From Ascochyta rabiei (lineage: Eukaryota > Ascomycota > Dothideomycetes > Pleosporales > Didymellaceae), in assembly GCF_004011695.2 (NCBI RefSeq), contig NC_082410.1:806001-870000 (forward strand): DNA of 64,000 nucleotides, in the 5' to 3' direction. Shown in pieces: positions 12,575-22,985 of the stretch (position 1 is the first letter of the stretch; each line of letters opens with the position of its first letter). The notes below the pieces were generated by a model. That model ran no database searches, was not told where the DNA came from, and saw only the letters and a program-made list of their open reading frames with translations. Position numbers and translations under genes: made by a program.

Positions 12575-12907
12575 ATGAGCACCGTGCGCCGACCTCTCAC
12601 GAACGCCGAGCAAGCCTATCGCACCACCTACATCGACCTATGCTCCTTGTACTCAGACAGGAAGTACGACGAAGCTGAGAAACTCGCATGGCAATTCTAC
12701 CAATACCTGAACATCCCCCTCATCTTGCGCATCATGTGCTGCATCGTTCTAGGCAAAGCTATGATATCTCCAACAGCACCACGCCAAAACAGCGAGAGGA
12801 TCCTAAAGTCACAAACTGTAAAACCCGATAGCATATTCGATATCCACACACAACCCAATCAAGAGACATGCAGAAACCAGCCGCTGTTCCGTGAATCCCA
12901 GTTGTAA
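12575..12907 (+). CDS. Small hypothetical protein
   Basis: This single-exon frame of 110 codons starts at an ATG preceded by a CT-rich leader and an A-rich Kozak-like context (ACGAAACATG). The first 60 residues look coding: a tyrosine-rich segment, then KYDEAEKLAWQFYQYLN and a hydrophobic LILRIMCCIVLG. Their shape resembles small lineage-specific proteins of Dothideomycetes with repeated EAE-type helices, but I cannot name a family. The last 40 residues look less coding, so a splice or an earlier end is possible. No signal peptide is evident. Confidence 0.35.
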   Translation: MSTVRRPLTNAEQAYRTTYIDLCSLYSDRKYDEAEKLAWQFYQYLNIPLILRIMCCIVLGKAMISPTAPRQNSERILKSQTVKPDSIFDIHTQPNQETCRNQPLFRESQL

Positions 12908-13570
12908 GCAAATCTCTTCGTAATAAACAATTAGCCCACGCCAATACTTTCGTTCATTGTGAACACAGTTCCCAGGCAAAGGCCAGACCAGTAGCTTAAA
13001 GGCGTGCTTGTGCAGATAGCATTTGTTATCCAAGGCTCTGCTCGTAACCAGATTTCAGTGTAGCACCAAGGACAGAGCATGCAGCCTGTCAGTACAGAAT
13101 TGCCAACAGATTGAGTGACCAGAATGCGGGTTTCGTTGCCGTACCAAGAAGTAAAACAAAGCCCACAAATTTACCCTTCAAGATAGCTTATAATTTGGAA
13201 GAAAAGAAAGCTGCAAGGAAGTCTGTTTTCTACAACCTTCAGTGACTGCTGCGTAGGGAGTTGCGAAAACCGTTGTCCTCGCGTGGTGATCGCACTCGCT
13301 CCATGGTGGGCAATGCCTCCCATGTTACAGGAGAGATGGAATACAGCAACCAAATCTCAACTTCGACGACAAAGGACCCAAGGGGGTCTTCAGCAGATTT
13401 AGAGTAATTTTCTAGTATAGGTAGAGCCACTTGTAATCCTTAATCAACTTATAAGCTATAAGGCGTGCGTTATTTCGTCAAAACCACCTCTTATGAACAA
13501 AGGGATTGCGCCTTTGAAAATATAAGGGTATGGCTATCTGTACCCTGGCCAGCCAAAGCCGTCTCGGCCC
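12908..13570. other. Intergenic stretch between convergent small genes
   Basis: No gene is recognised. The sequence becomes AT-rich at about 13390-13530, which is probably the 3' UTR of the RPEL gene on the minus strand. No inverted repeat or transposon ends were seen. Confidence 0.5.
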
Positions 13571-14089
13571 CTAGACACCCTTAAGTGGGTTCTCGTCAGC
13601 CTCGAGGATACCCTTTTTGACAAGCTCTTCTGGGTTTGGCCTGCTCTGTAAGCCCTTTTCAAGGCTGTCCGCCTTCATGTGGTGTTCGAGCTCCCTCTGC
13701 TTCTCTTGCAGGGCAGGTGCGGCATTCGAGGACAAGAGGATGTTTCGCTGGATAAGATCTTCACGCTCAGGACGGGCATTGAGACCTTTCCTGAGGTTGT
13801 CGGTGGCACGCTGGCGCTCGAGCTCGAGAGCTCTGGCTTGGAGGGCACTGGACCATGGTCAGCTGACGGTGCATGCACAAGTACTTTGAGTATAGTAGAG
13901 ATGGTCAGGGTTATGGGCAGCTGGGGAAACGTACGGGGCCGTGGTGGTGTCGAGCAGGATGTGCCTGTTTTTCAAGTCCTGAGCTTCCGGACGGTGTTGC
14001 AGGTGCTTCTCCAAGCTGCCGCGTCTCTCCTTGCTGCGGACAGGAGAGATGGGGGTAGCGTCGATGGTGTTAGTGTCTTCAGAAGCCAT
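13571..14089 (-). CDS. Triple RPEL-repeat protein
   Basis: This 143-aa protein consists almost entirely of three RPEL motifs. Exons on the minus strand are 14089-13935 and 13847-13571. The 87-bp intron (donor GTACGT, CTGAC branch, acceptor TCCAG) joins ...TTTAP-ALQARALE in frame. The motifs are SLEKHLQHRPEAQDLKNRHI (about residues 25-44), NLRKGLNARPEREDLIQRNI and SLEKGLQSRPNPEELVKKGI, each followed by L and a short linker ending in AP or NP. RPEL motifs bind monomeric actin in animals (MRTF and Phactr proteins), so actin binding is the natural hypothesis. Two linkers are charged and helical. The N-terminal 20 residues are Asp/Ser/Thr-rich. No membrane or signal segment is present. Confidence 0.85.
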
Positions 14090-14783
14090 GTTGGGCGGTG
14101 GTCAGTATATTCGAGGTAGGGTCAGTTACAGATGTAGCTGGAGCTCGTGCAGGCTGCGTGTACTTATAGGAGCTTGCGTAGGTGAGATGAGAGGGGACGC
14201 GGCGGCTGGGTGCGTCGACGAAACAAAGCTGTTGCGGCTGCCAGGTGCCAGGAACCTTGGAAGCGCGGGGCAACAGCCTGGTCCCTGCATATGGAACGGC
14301 CTCCGTCATGTGCAGCCATTGTGTTGATCAGATACAGGTCTCACGTGCAACATAGAGATCATTGCGCTATACATCATGATGTGATGTTACTACTTTTGTT
14401 GCTGATGGCGCGTTCGCCAGCTGTGATCGGGCTCGCTGCTAGCTTGCGGCTAGGCATGACGTACCGTTCGCACGGCCTCATCCGCACAAGCAAGGTGAAC
14501 AAGGTAGAAAACACAGTTTCTTTGCTTGCAGGAACCAGCCAGAGCTCTTGCAATTAATCCGTCAGACCACGCACCAAGTTTACGTCTTTGGTTCATTGGC
14601 GTTCATCACGCAACATCACAGCACTGAGATGGCATTGCACTCGACATACACTGGTGTATTCCGTAAACCCAAGGGAGAGTTCTCAATCTAAATTTAGGCT
14701 ACCGCAGATGTAGACCCATGTTTCCGTTCGCCGGAACCTCCCTGCCCTGTCCGCTGTATGGCAGTCGAAGAGCAAGACAGGTA
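14090..14783. other. Intergenic stretch, no gene recognised
   Basis: The stretch contains the upstream region of the RPEL gene and the 3' end of the secreted-protein gene. Open frames are short and mutually overlapping. No repeats of note. Confidence 0.5.
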
Positions 14784-15303
14784 CTACAATCTCGAAGTTA
14801 CTGCAGCCACCTTAGCAACCATGCACACAATAACCTTACCTACCACTCACCTGTCGGTCTAACGTGGAACGTACTCCTTTTCGTAGTCGTCAGAGACGGT
14901 TTGCAGCTCGTGACAATCTCGGCCGTGTTGCCGGGGTTGTATGTGACTGTCTGGCACGGCTGCATCTCGTCAGCACAGCCATGGTTACATGAGAGTAAGA
15001 GTTCACTCACAAGGCCGAAGCCAAGATGTTTAGTCTCCAAGCTACAGCCACCACAGTTGGTGTAAGATGTAAAGGTCAAGGTCTTGCCGTACTTCGTGCA
15101 AATCTTCTTGAAAGAGGGCTGCTTCAGGATGGGGAGGGTGCAAGTGGGTGCCGGGGTTGGAGTTGAAAATAATGTGGTGGCTTGCTCGAGCGGCGATGAT
15201 AGCCTAGTGTAGTGAGTAGGGATCAAAACGAGAGAGGTTGACAGGAGGCATACACCTGAGCCGACAGTCCGGCCATGACAAGGCCGACGATAGCTGAACG
15301 CAT
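14784..15303 (-). CDS. Small secreted six-cysteine protein
   Basis: This is a predicted secreted protein of 115 aa. Four exons on the minus strand are 15303-15256, 15184-15011, 14959-14851 and 14800-14784; the introns are about 71, 51 and 50 bp. Exon 1 is almost exactly a signal peptide (MRSAIVGLVMAGLSAQ, cleavage after LSA likely). The mature part has six cysteines, in TCTLP, KICTKY, NCGGCSLE, PCQT and TSCKP, and a conserved-looking YTNCGGCSLETKHLGFG segment. The acceptor of intron 1 (CTCGAG, 15185) is chosen because it alone keeps the frame; a nearer TAG at 15204 breaks it. Intron 2 is 51 nt, so retention would add 17 residues without a stop. If intron 3 is not removed, the protein ends at 14840 instead. 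The function is unknown. Such proteins include fungal effectors and wall proteins, but nothing here proves either. Confidence 0.6.
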
Positions 15304-15868
15304 GTTGAAAGCTTATTATATGGCTGATTGTTGAACAGATATTCAAGAACGTGAAGTCCGTCCATATTGTGAGATCTCCGCGGGCTTATAAATGCTTGTT
15401 GCCATTAAGCACCAACTCATCCCTCGCCAGGCTCGTGGCTTCAGCGTTATGGGTCAATGTACGGTTAAATGGAAGGTAGCCAATATGGTATTGAGGCAGC
15501 AAGTCCGACGGTCACTAACACGAGAGAAGGGATGCGTGGAACGATACACGAAAGTACATTCCTAACGAAAGTGTCACTGTAGTGACAAGATAGTGTGGGT
15601 GAGAGAAAAGGTTATTTCATTACCGCATTAGCCATGCGTCAAAACTTGGTGCATATCTCCTGCACTCATATACATGATCCTCAACTCCATGTTTAGATAC
15701 GTAAAGTACGTTAGAAGCACCATCGACATTGATCATTAGGGTAGACGACTCCAGTCATCAATCCATCGTCAACACTTTTTCCGCCAGGGACATTGGTGAG
15801 AGTAACTTGTCCCGCTTTGCAATTTCATCGAAGGTTTGAGTCGGTGAGGCTGAGTGACGTTGTCACAT
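15304..15868. other. Intergenic stretch, no gene recognised
   Basis: This is the upstream region of the secreted-protein gene and the 3' side of the rhodopsin gene. No open frame or repeat is worth reporting. Confidence 0.5.
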
Positions 15869-16896
15869 CTAAGCACCGTCATCATCACCGAGGCGGAGAG
15901 CACCCTCACGGTTGAGGCCGTTAGCCCAGAAGCCACCGAGGTCAACATCGGTCTCGCGGAGCTTGGCGTGAGTGATGATCAACCAAGTACCAAAGACTGG
16001 CTTAGCAAGGACATCGAGGATGGCATAGGCGATGATCTCGCCATCGACACCGACACGGCGGGCACCGTCAGCAAAGCCCCAGACACTGGATGATGTTAGT
16101 GATGGCTGATCATGCGTTGATGAGTCGAACTTACATGGGGTAGGCAGTCCAGAGAAGGAGAGTGTAGCCAGCAATGGCAAGGAAGAAAGAGGCGACGTTC
16201 TGGCCCTTGGCCTGGACAGCAGCACGGCCGTTGACACCAAGTTGCCAGACGACAATGAGGTAGGCGAAGCAGGCAATGGTGTACCATCCCCACTTGGCAG
16301 GGGTACCCTCAGAGCCGAAAGCAGCGAAGAGGCCGGTGAGGACCATGATCAGATCAGCGACAATGGCGATGGAAAGGTGGGCACCGTTCATGCCGGCCAG
16401 GAGACCGAGGTCGAGGAGCAGGAGAGGCGTGGTGATAGCCCAGTCAACGTAGCGAGCCCAGAAGACCTGACGCTGAATCTCGTGGTGGGTGTCAGGGACG
16501 TGGTCGTGCTGCTCACGGACATGGATGTGGTGAATGGAAACACCCTGGCCGGTGGCCATGGCGAAGTAGGAGATGGCAGCCGTGATGGTGATCAGCGTTG
16601 TGATAACATAGAAGAGGCGCTTTTGCTGCGAGGCTGTGAGTAGGCTGGTCCAAGTTTCAGCTCGGCGTGCTACGTACCACTGGGATCCTCCATGCGAGGC
16701 CAGCGAAGACACCAGACGAGATCAGCATGATGATGAAGACAACCCATAGCGTCTTTGTGCCCGTCTCGCCGACGAACTGGTACTCGGGCGAGTCGGGAAT
16801 GACGGAAGGGATGGGAGCGACGCCGGTGGGCGAAGCGGTGGGGACGGCAATGAGCGAGGTCTTCCTGAGGACCTCCTCGAATTGGTCGGCAATCAT
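15869..16896 (-). CDS. Fungal microbial-type rhodopsin (predicted proton pump)
   Basis: This is a seven-helix retinal protein of 308 aa in a cell membrane. Exons on the minus strand are 16896-16678, 16625-16135 and 16085-15869; the introns are 52 and 49 bp and splice as RIPV-QKRLF and TAYP-I-VWGFAD. The retinal Schiff-base lysine is K265 in ILDVLAKPVFG, with D261 as second counter-ion. The third helix reads RYVDWAITTPLLLLDL, so D134 matches the proton acceptor (bacteriorhodopsin Asp85) and D145 the cytoplasmic donor (Asp96). Having both carboxylates points to a light-driven proton pump, as in Leptosphaeria rhodopsin, rather than a slow sensory form. A His-rich BC loop (HHIHVREQHDH) is notable. 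The N-terminus of about 45 residues precedes helix 1. Expression of such opsins is often light-linked, but no regulatory site was identified here. Confidence 0.93.
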
Positions 16897-18669
16897 GATG
16901 GCGGTGGTGAGGCTGTGAATTGATGGACAGCGACGGTACTGGGAACTGAAGGTTGGGGAGTCGGGGAGGGACCAGCAGCGGCGGAGGTTTTTAAAGAGAA
17001 GACGCAGGCAACAGCTCGGTGGGCGGTTATGCTGTCACCTGCTCCAAGCTCTTGCAGGAGCTGTACCAAGTAGGAAGTCACGACGTCATCTCCCCTCACG
17101 CATGCACTGCCGGATGGAGTCGATTGGTTGCAGCTGCGGGACAGCTGAGAGCTGGATCGCGGTCCAAGCGCCGGTAAACAGCACGGTGCAGAGGGACGGG
17201 GCTGGGTCTGCAGTGCCTCCGCAGTGCTGGAGTGCTTCTGTGTCGAGCCGCGCGCTGGGTGATGAGAATGAATTCATTGCGATGCCCATCCGTGTCCGCA
17301 CCGCGCGCAGTGCTGCTGACGCTCCGAGGATTGGCGATGCGCCCAGCCATGCGAATCCGCAAATGCCATCATCGATCGCCCCAATGCACCCCACAGTAAC
17401 CAAGCGCACAAAGCGTCAAGGATCGCACTTTGCATGTCTCGTATGACAATCACGTGACATCAGCTCAACCAATTCCTGCCTTCTGTCCTTCCTCCAGGAT
17501 GAGGCGCGTCGTCCGCCTCGCAAAACAGGTATTTGGCACAAACGGGCCTGGACACTCCGCCACAGGAATACGCCCCGACGTACCATGTACATGCGGCTGC
17601 TCGCACGCTCGAGCTTCAACATGGCAGTCAAAGACACTGCGCTTGCAATGCCAGTCTGACATCTCCCAGCCAACACGCCCAGGCCGCAGCTATGCTGATG
17701 CCTCATTCTACGTCTCGTGAGTAACAGCCATCATGCCTGTTGTCAGTGCTCAATAGAAATGTCGGTGGTCACGATCGAGAGAGCACCAGTGCCCCACCAA
17801 ACCACGGAAGTCTCTGCTATGGCCTCAACTAGTATCGACGTGAACCCACCGTTCTCGCGAGTCACCGGCATGGCAGCCCAGAAGGCAGTCTGAGTCGAAG
17901 ATCAACGGAGATAGGTCAGACAGGTGGCAGCCGAGTTGTCGAGTACTCAATGTCAGCCCTGCCTACTGCCAGTGTTGCGTGGAGCGAGGCACAGTCTGGA
18001 CATTGTTTTGGGGTTGCCCTTCTGAGAGCTCGGAACAACAGCTCGCTTGGTACTAGTGCTTCCGCGCCTGCTGACGAATGACCGCCGCGCTGGTTCGTCT
18101 TGGTTCGCTCAGCGCTGCACTGTCACAAGAACATGGACTGCAACACCACGCGGCTGTGAACTCACGACAAGGCCCCCAAAGCACGCGATTGCGGCGGCAT
18201 TTGTCTATCCGCAAGCGAGACGACAAAACCAGCAACACCACGGACTTTGCACCAACCACGTCTATTCGCTCCAATCATGACGGATGCGGTGGATTCATGG
18301 CTTAGCGCAGACATCAAGGTGCTCCACGAACTGCTGTCGAGCCTGCCAATTTTTCAAGCTGCACCGAGCCGACTCAGCAAAATCCCCTGTGCGTCCATCA
18401 CGGTGCTGAGTTGCTTATCTCCCTCGGCGCAATAAGAGCACCTGCATCCCAAGCATTTAACAAGAACCATCAAGCTGGGATCGACCAAATTAAGCATCAC
18501 TGATCTGTCAATCCACGCGCCTGGAACCCGATAGTCGTCCTCATTCTAGATCGGAGGCTAAAGCAGGGCGCCATTTTACATCTGTATACCACAAGGCGAC
18601 CCCGCTGGACCCTCATCATCCCCAAGTCGACCTGGTCCTACCTTGACTCAAGCATCTGTTACCCTCAAC
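16897..18669. other. Long intergenic stretch between divergent genes
   Basis: This is the upstream region shared by the rhodopsin (minus) and ZIP transporter (plus) genes. Several frames of 60-115 codons exist on both strands, but they overlap each other, lack family features and look like GC-biased noise. No tandem repeat, tRNA or transposon end was seen. Confidence 0.5.
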
Positions 18670-19963
18670 ATGGACGCTGCAGCTCTGGAAGTTGCACGAC
18701 TCGTGCTACGACAGGACCCAGGGTCCGGGGCGGACACAACGCCTACCTGTGAAGGGTCCAACGACTACGACGGACGCATGGGTGTTCGTATATCAGCGGT
18801 TTTTGTGATCCTCATGGGTTCAACATGGGGTAAGTGACTTCTGCTTCCCAATACACCGTGTGCTTTATCCTTCATAGCTGGTTGTCTATGTTGCATCAGC
18901 CTCTCCTCACACTCACTCGAGCAGACGCGCATTTCAATCTACCACATCCTACATCACTTGCTAACACCCTGAAGGTGCCATATTTCCAACGTTCGCCAAA
19001 CGTGCAAGGACCAAGCTTGTGCCTGCCTGGACCTTCTTCGTCGCCAAATACTTCGGTTCCGGAGTCATTATTGCTACAGCATTTATTCACCTACTCGCTC
19101 CTGCAAACGAAGCCCTTGGGAATCCATGTCTTGTGGGCCGAACCATCTCTTCTGACACGTACCCATGGCCTGAGGCAATCGCCCTAATGACGGCCTTTGT
19201 CATGTTTTTCCTCGAACTGATGACCATGCGCTACGCCAAGTTCGGAGGCGATCATGGCCACGACCATGGCGACAGCCACTCTCACAGTCACTCCCACTCC
19301 CACAGCCACGATGACGAGCACAGTCTGGAAGACAAGCGCATCCCCCGAGAAGAAACAGAACCCAGACCCTCGCACGTCCGCGGTGAAGACCACCTTGGCC
19401 ATCAGCGCGACCACGTGGACAACTCGACACTCGACCCCAACTGGGAATCCAGAGGCATCATCCCCGAGACCTACGCTGCTCAGCTTACCGCCGTCTTCAT
19501 CCTTGAATTTGGTGTCATCTTCCACTCTATCTTCGTCGGCCTAACCCTTGCCGTTGCCGGCGAAGAATTCATTACTCTCTACATTGTCATCGTCTTCCAC
19601 CAGACATTCGAGGGTCTCGGTCTGGGCGCCCGTCTCGCCGAGGTTCCATGGCCGAACAGCAAGCGCTGGACACCGTACCTGCTAGGTCTGGGCTACGGAA
19701 TCTCGACACCGATTGCCATTGCCATTGGCCTTGGTGTGCGAACCACCTTCTCTCCCGAGTCGGCGACCACACTCATTGTCAACGGTATCTTTGACTCCAT
19801 CAGTGCTGGTATCCTCATCTACACCGGCCTGGTAGAGCTGATGGCGCACGAGTTCATGTTCAGCCCGTACATGCAGAAGGGTCCTGTGAGCAGGACGCTG
19901 TACGCTTTCGGGATGATGCTTCTCGGCGCTGGTCTCATGGCTCTGCTCGGCTACTGGGCGTAA
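18670..19963 (+). CDS. ZIP-family zinc/iron permease
   Basis: This is a plasma-membrane zinc importer of the ZIP (Zrt1/Zrt2-like) family, 382 aa. Exons are 18670-18829 and 18975-19963; the 145-bp intron (GTAAGT, CTAAC branch, GAAG acceptor) restores WGAIFPTFAKRA in frame. The first in-frame ATG is 18670. Eight helices are expected. Seen are VFVILMGSTWGAIFP, FVAKYFGSGVIIATAFIHLL in helices 2-3, a cytoplasmic loop with a histidine-rich metal-binding tract (HGHDHGDSHSHSHSHSHSHD, about residues 145-165), and the helix 4-5 metal site HSIFVGLTLAV ... HQTFEGLGLGARL. Family knowledge places the transport site at the His residues of those two helices. Genes of this type are usually induced by zinc starvation; no Zap1-like site was identified. 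Confidence 0.93.
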
Positions 19964-20795
19964 GATGCGAAAAACACTTAGACGACAGTTTTGGGGAGGA
20001 TGACTCGTTCTTGCTTTTTTTCTTCTGCCTGTTTATATAGATGCCGATACCCTAGATTGTGGTGGTTGAGGTGGCAGTACATTGTTTTCATTGCATGGGA
20101 ATTCCGTATCTGGGATACGTAATGGATTATGCCTCCTTGTGAGTATATTGGTAGAGGAGGGTCGCTATTAGGCGGCCAGGAAAATGTATACATACCGTCT
20201 TCATACATGCTCCCCTCTGCAACTTGTTTCTGATATAGGATCAAAGCCTACGGCAACAGCGGCATTGATCTTCGCTGTATCGGCAAGTCAATCTAGAGTA
20301 CAATCGCGGAAGAAAAGTCACAGACGACGTCGCAGACGCAAAGTATTGTGCAGAGCCAAGTATGTTTGTATTCCAGACTACGGAAGGGAAGGGGTTCGGT
20401 CTCGATTGGGGGGGGTATCTCATGAAAACACAACACGAAGTAGTCGCAATGTCGAACGAACGAAAGTCGCAATGTCGAACGAACGAAAGCGTGGCAGCTC
20501 GGAACAAAGGCAGTGCCAATGCCGACATGGAGGCCCTAAGATTGAAAAAGTGGTGCTCAACATTGCATCCCAGTGACTCGCCCATGATACATTAACAGTC
20601 AAAATAGGTTTAAAGGAAAACAACAGTCTATCGCTCTGACAAAGAAGAGGTCGTCCAACGTGCCAGAGTGAAGAGTGTATGCCGATTGCGCCGTGCGGAA
20701 GCCTTGAGAAAACGCCAAAGCCGGTAAACGAGCGCCGTGGTATATGCAAAAGATGACAAAGGAGATAATGGGCTGGTCGGTGAGGGGTTTGCTTG
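19964..20795. other. Intergenic stretch between convergent genes
   Basis: This stretch lies between the 3' ends of the ZIP gene and the coiled-coil gene. It carries a perfect 23-bp tandem duplication (20442-20487) and a run of 9 G near 20408. No gene is recognised. Confidence 0.55.
20442..20487. repeat. Perfect 23-bp tandem duplication
   Basis: The 23-bp unit beginning AGTCGCAATGTCGAACG is present twice back to back, at 20442-20464 and 20465-20487, with no mismatch. It lies in the spacer between two convergent genes. Confidence 0.85.
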
Positions 20796-22985
20796 CTACG
20801 ATGCTTCGAAGGCCTCGATGGCAGTGTGAAGGTAAGATAGTTGGTCACCGAAAGGTGAGCCCAGTGGCAAGAAGTCATCCGGCAGATCGTGAGCGCCGTG
20901 CTTCACATGGCCAACATCGACGCCGCTGTCACGATTCTCGGCTCGTGCAAAGTCGGGGACAGGCGGGTCTAGAGTATCGGCGGCGCGTTGTGGAGGGCTC
21001 CAAGGACTGAGAAGACCTCTGGCCTCTTCGTGGTCGGAAATGTTCTCCTCGTCATCCTCGGTGACAAGAACGCGACCACCTAGTCGGACGTCACTGACGC
21101 TGACTTTGTAATCCAAAGCCTTCTGTGCGTCCTTGATGAGCTGATTTGTCCAGCCTAGACATCGCTTGAGGCTCTCGTTCATCTTCTGACTGTCCATCAG
21201 CAAATCGCGGTGTTTTGCCAGGTCCAGCTGAAGACGCTTTTCGTCCTTGAGGCGATACACTTCATCGCGCTCTGCTCGGACGCTGTTCCCCAGCACACTT
21301 TCATCGAACGAAGACTCGCTGCTTTCCATTTCCTCTTCGGACGGCAACTCCTCCTCTTCCTCTTCTTCTACCTCTTCCTCTTCTTCTGCTTCGGACATAT
21401 CAGAAAGGTCGCTGGCCCGCTTCGTAGTAAAGGTGTCCAGGGTTGAACCGATAGCGTCGATCGAGAAGCGGCCAGCGCGACTCATTCGACGAAATCGTTT
21501 CAGCTCTGCCTTTTGTTTGCGCATCTCTTTCTCTAGTGAGCGGTTGATGGCGAGAAGGGATGAGTTGCTGATCTCAAGATCGAGGACTTTACGCTCGCGT
21601 CGAGCGTTTGCCGCCAGCTCGTTCATCATCTCAAGCGCACTTTGGCCTCCTGCAGCTTTCGTGGGGCTTGTCAGCCCCGGTGAGGGTAGAGCATTCTGAC
21701 TAATAGCCAATGGCGAAGGCGTAGGCGCTGTGTTATCGGACACAGATGAGCCATGACTGACGACCCGATTGCCATGATACATGGGGCTTGGTGTGTTAGC
21801 ACGGGCCTCGTGTGAGGGCACCCTTCTCAGGTCAGCGACAGAGTCGATCGATGACAGACTGGCGCTTTTGTAATGCCCCGGTCTACTGAGCGACGACGTA
21901 ACGCTCGACCGCCTTCGCGAATTGTCCGGTTCTTCCGTCACACTGATCCCAGATAGCACAGAGAGAGCCGAATTACGGGTATGCAAATTCGGTCGCATAA
22001 TTTGTGAGGCACCTTTGCGGTATGACAGGTGACCCCAATCCTTGGTTGGCGAAGGGGCTCGGACCGTGGGTCCATGTGGAGCATTCGAGTTCGGTGGCAG
22101 GTCCGGTGCAGCTGCGACCATCGATGGGCTCAGTGTGGGTGGCGATCGCAGTTCTGGAGTTGAGTCGGCATGCAGGAATTTGCTCTCCAGTTGTGGCCTG
22201 CCAACAGTTGAGGGCACTTTGCCAACGTTGGACGATGCCTTGCCAACGGCTGAGGACGGTCTACCCACAGCCGAGGTTGGTGGCGAAGGAATACCAGGGC
22301 GTCGAGGACTACTGGCCTGGTCACCGTTTGCGTGAAAGAAGACGGGTGCCTTCTTCTGCGGTGGCTTCGGTGGCGGCACTGGCTCCTTGGGCGACTTGAT
22401 GCTATTCGCGTGGAAGAACATAGGCGAGGCATCTTTTGCTTGGCTGGTCTCAGGCGGCGTGTGATTGTAGATGCTTGACAGCGGCAGCCGCGGCGTCGGC
22501 GTGATGTTGTGATATTTGCCTCCCACAGCGCTCCGTGGTCGATGGACGGCCGGCGCACTGTTGATCGCATTTATTGCAGGCCCACTTTGAGCATGACCAT
22601 GCTCTCTGTGCGCATAATCGACCGTGGACGATGGGCGCGAGCTGATAGGGGTCGTCGCGGGCGAGACATTGGGCGAGGATGCATTGCTGCTCACTCCTAC
22701 CCGTGACTTCCGGGAAGAGGTGCGCGGGGTGATGTTGGTGCTGAGGAATGATTTGGCAGGGGTGGTGTCCTCCTTGATGGGAGCGGCGAGCCTCGGAGCA
22801 ACTCCATTGGCGCTGCGCACAGTGCGACTCGTCTGTGAAGTACTGCTGGTAGGCGCAGAAGGCGCAAGGGCCAGGCGAGGGGTAAGGGGTGCTTTTGTAG
22901 TTGGTGTCTTTGCGGCGGTCCGGTTGCTAGCGAGCGTGGGCTTCAGAGGCCGCGAGTTGTTTGGGGTATTTCGGTCGATGGGCAT
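20796..22985 (-). CDS. Conserved fungal coiled-coil protein, Ser/Pro-rich, function unknown
   Basis: This is a single exon of 729 codons starting at the ATG at 22985. The N-terminal 450 residues are disordered and rich in Ser, Pro, Thr and Arg. In them a short motif recurs: MFFHAN (about 189-194), VFFHAN (215-220) and KFLHAD (269-274). A run of SAVG, SNVG and STVG repeats also occurs at about 238-262. A coiled coil begins near ALEMMNELAANARRERKVLD and continues through ISNSSLLAINRSLEKEMRKQ. It is followed by a Glu-rich block (about 545-570) and a second helical region around RDEVYRLKDEKRLQ. I recognise this as a filamentous-fungal conserved protein but cannot give it a name or role; a cytoskeletal or septum scaffold would fit the composition. 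It shares a 448-bp upstream region with the polymerase kappa gene. Confidence 0.75.
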   Translation of the reverse strand: MPIDRNTPNNSRPLKPTLASNRTAAKTPTTKAPLTPRLALAPSAPTSSTSQTSRTVRSANGVAPRLAAPIKEDTTPAKSFLSTNITPRTSSRKSRVGVSSNASSPNVSPATTPISSRPSSTVDYAHREHGHAQSGPAINAINSAPAVHRPRSAVGGKYHNITPTPRLPLSSIYNHTPPETSQAKDASPMFFHANSIKSPKEPVPPPKPPQKKAPVFFHANGDQASSPRRPGIPSPPTSAVGRPSSAVGKASSNVGKVPSTVGRPQLESKFLHADSTPELRSPPTLSPSMVAAAPDLPPNSNAPHGPTVRAPSPTKDWGHLSYRKGASQIMRPNLHTRNSALSVLSGISVTEEPDNSRRRSSVTSSLSRPGHYKSASLSSIDSVADLRRVPSHEARANTPSPMYHGNRVVSHGSSVSDNTAPTPSPLAISQNALPSPGLTSPTKAAGGQSALEMMNELAANARRERKVLDLEISNSSLLAINRSLEKEMRKQKAELKRFRRMSRAGRFSIDAIGSTLDTFTTKRASDLSDMSEAEEEEEVEEEEEEELPSEEEMESSESSFDESVLGNSVRAERDEVYRLKDEKRLQLDLAKHRDLLMDSQKMNESLKRCLGWTNQLIKDAQKALDYKVSVSDVRLGGRVLVTEDDEENISDHEEARGLLSPWSPPQRAADTLDPPVPDFARAENRDSGVDVGHVKHGAHDLPDDFLPLGSPFGDQLSYLHTAIEAFEAS

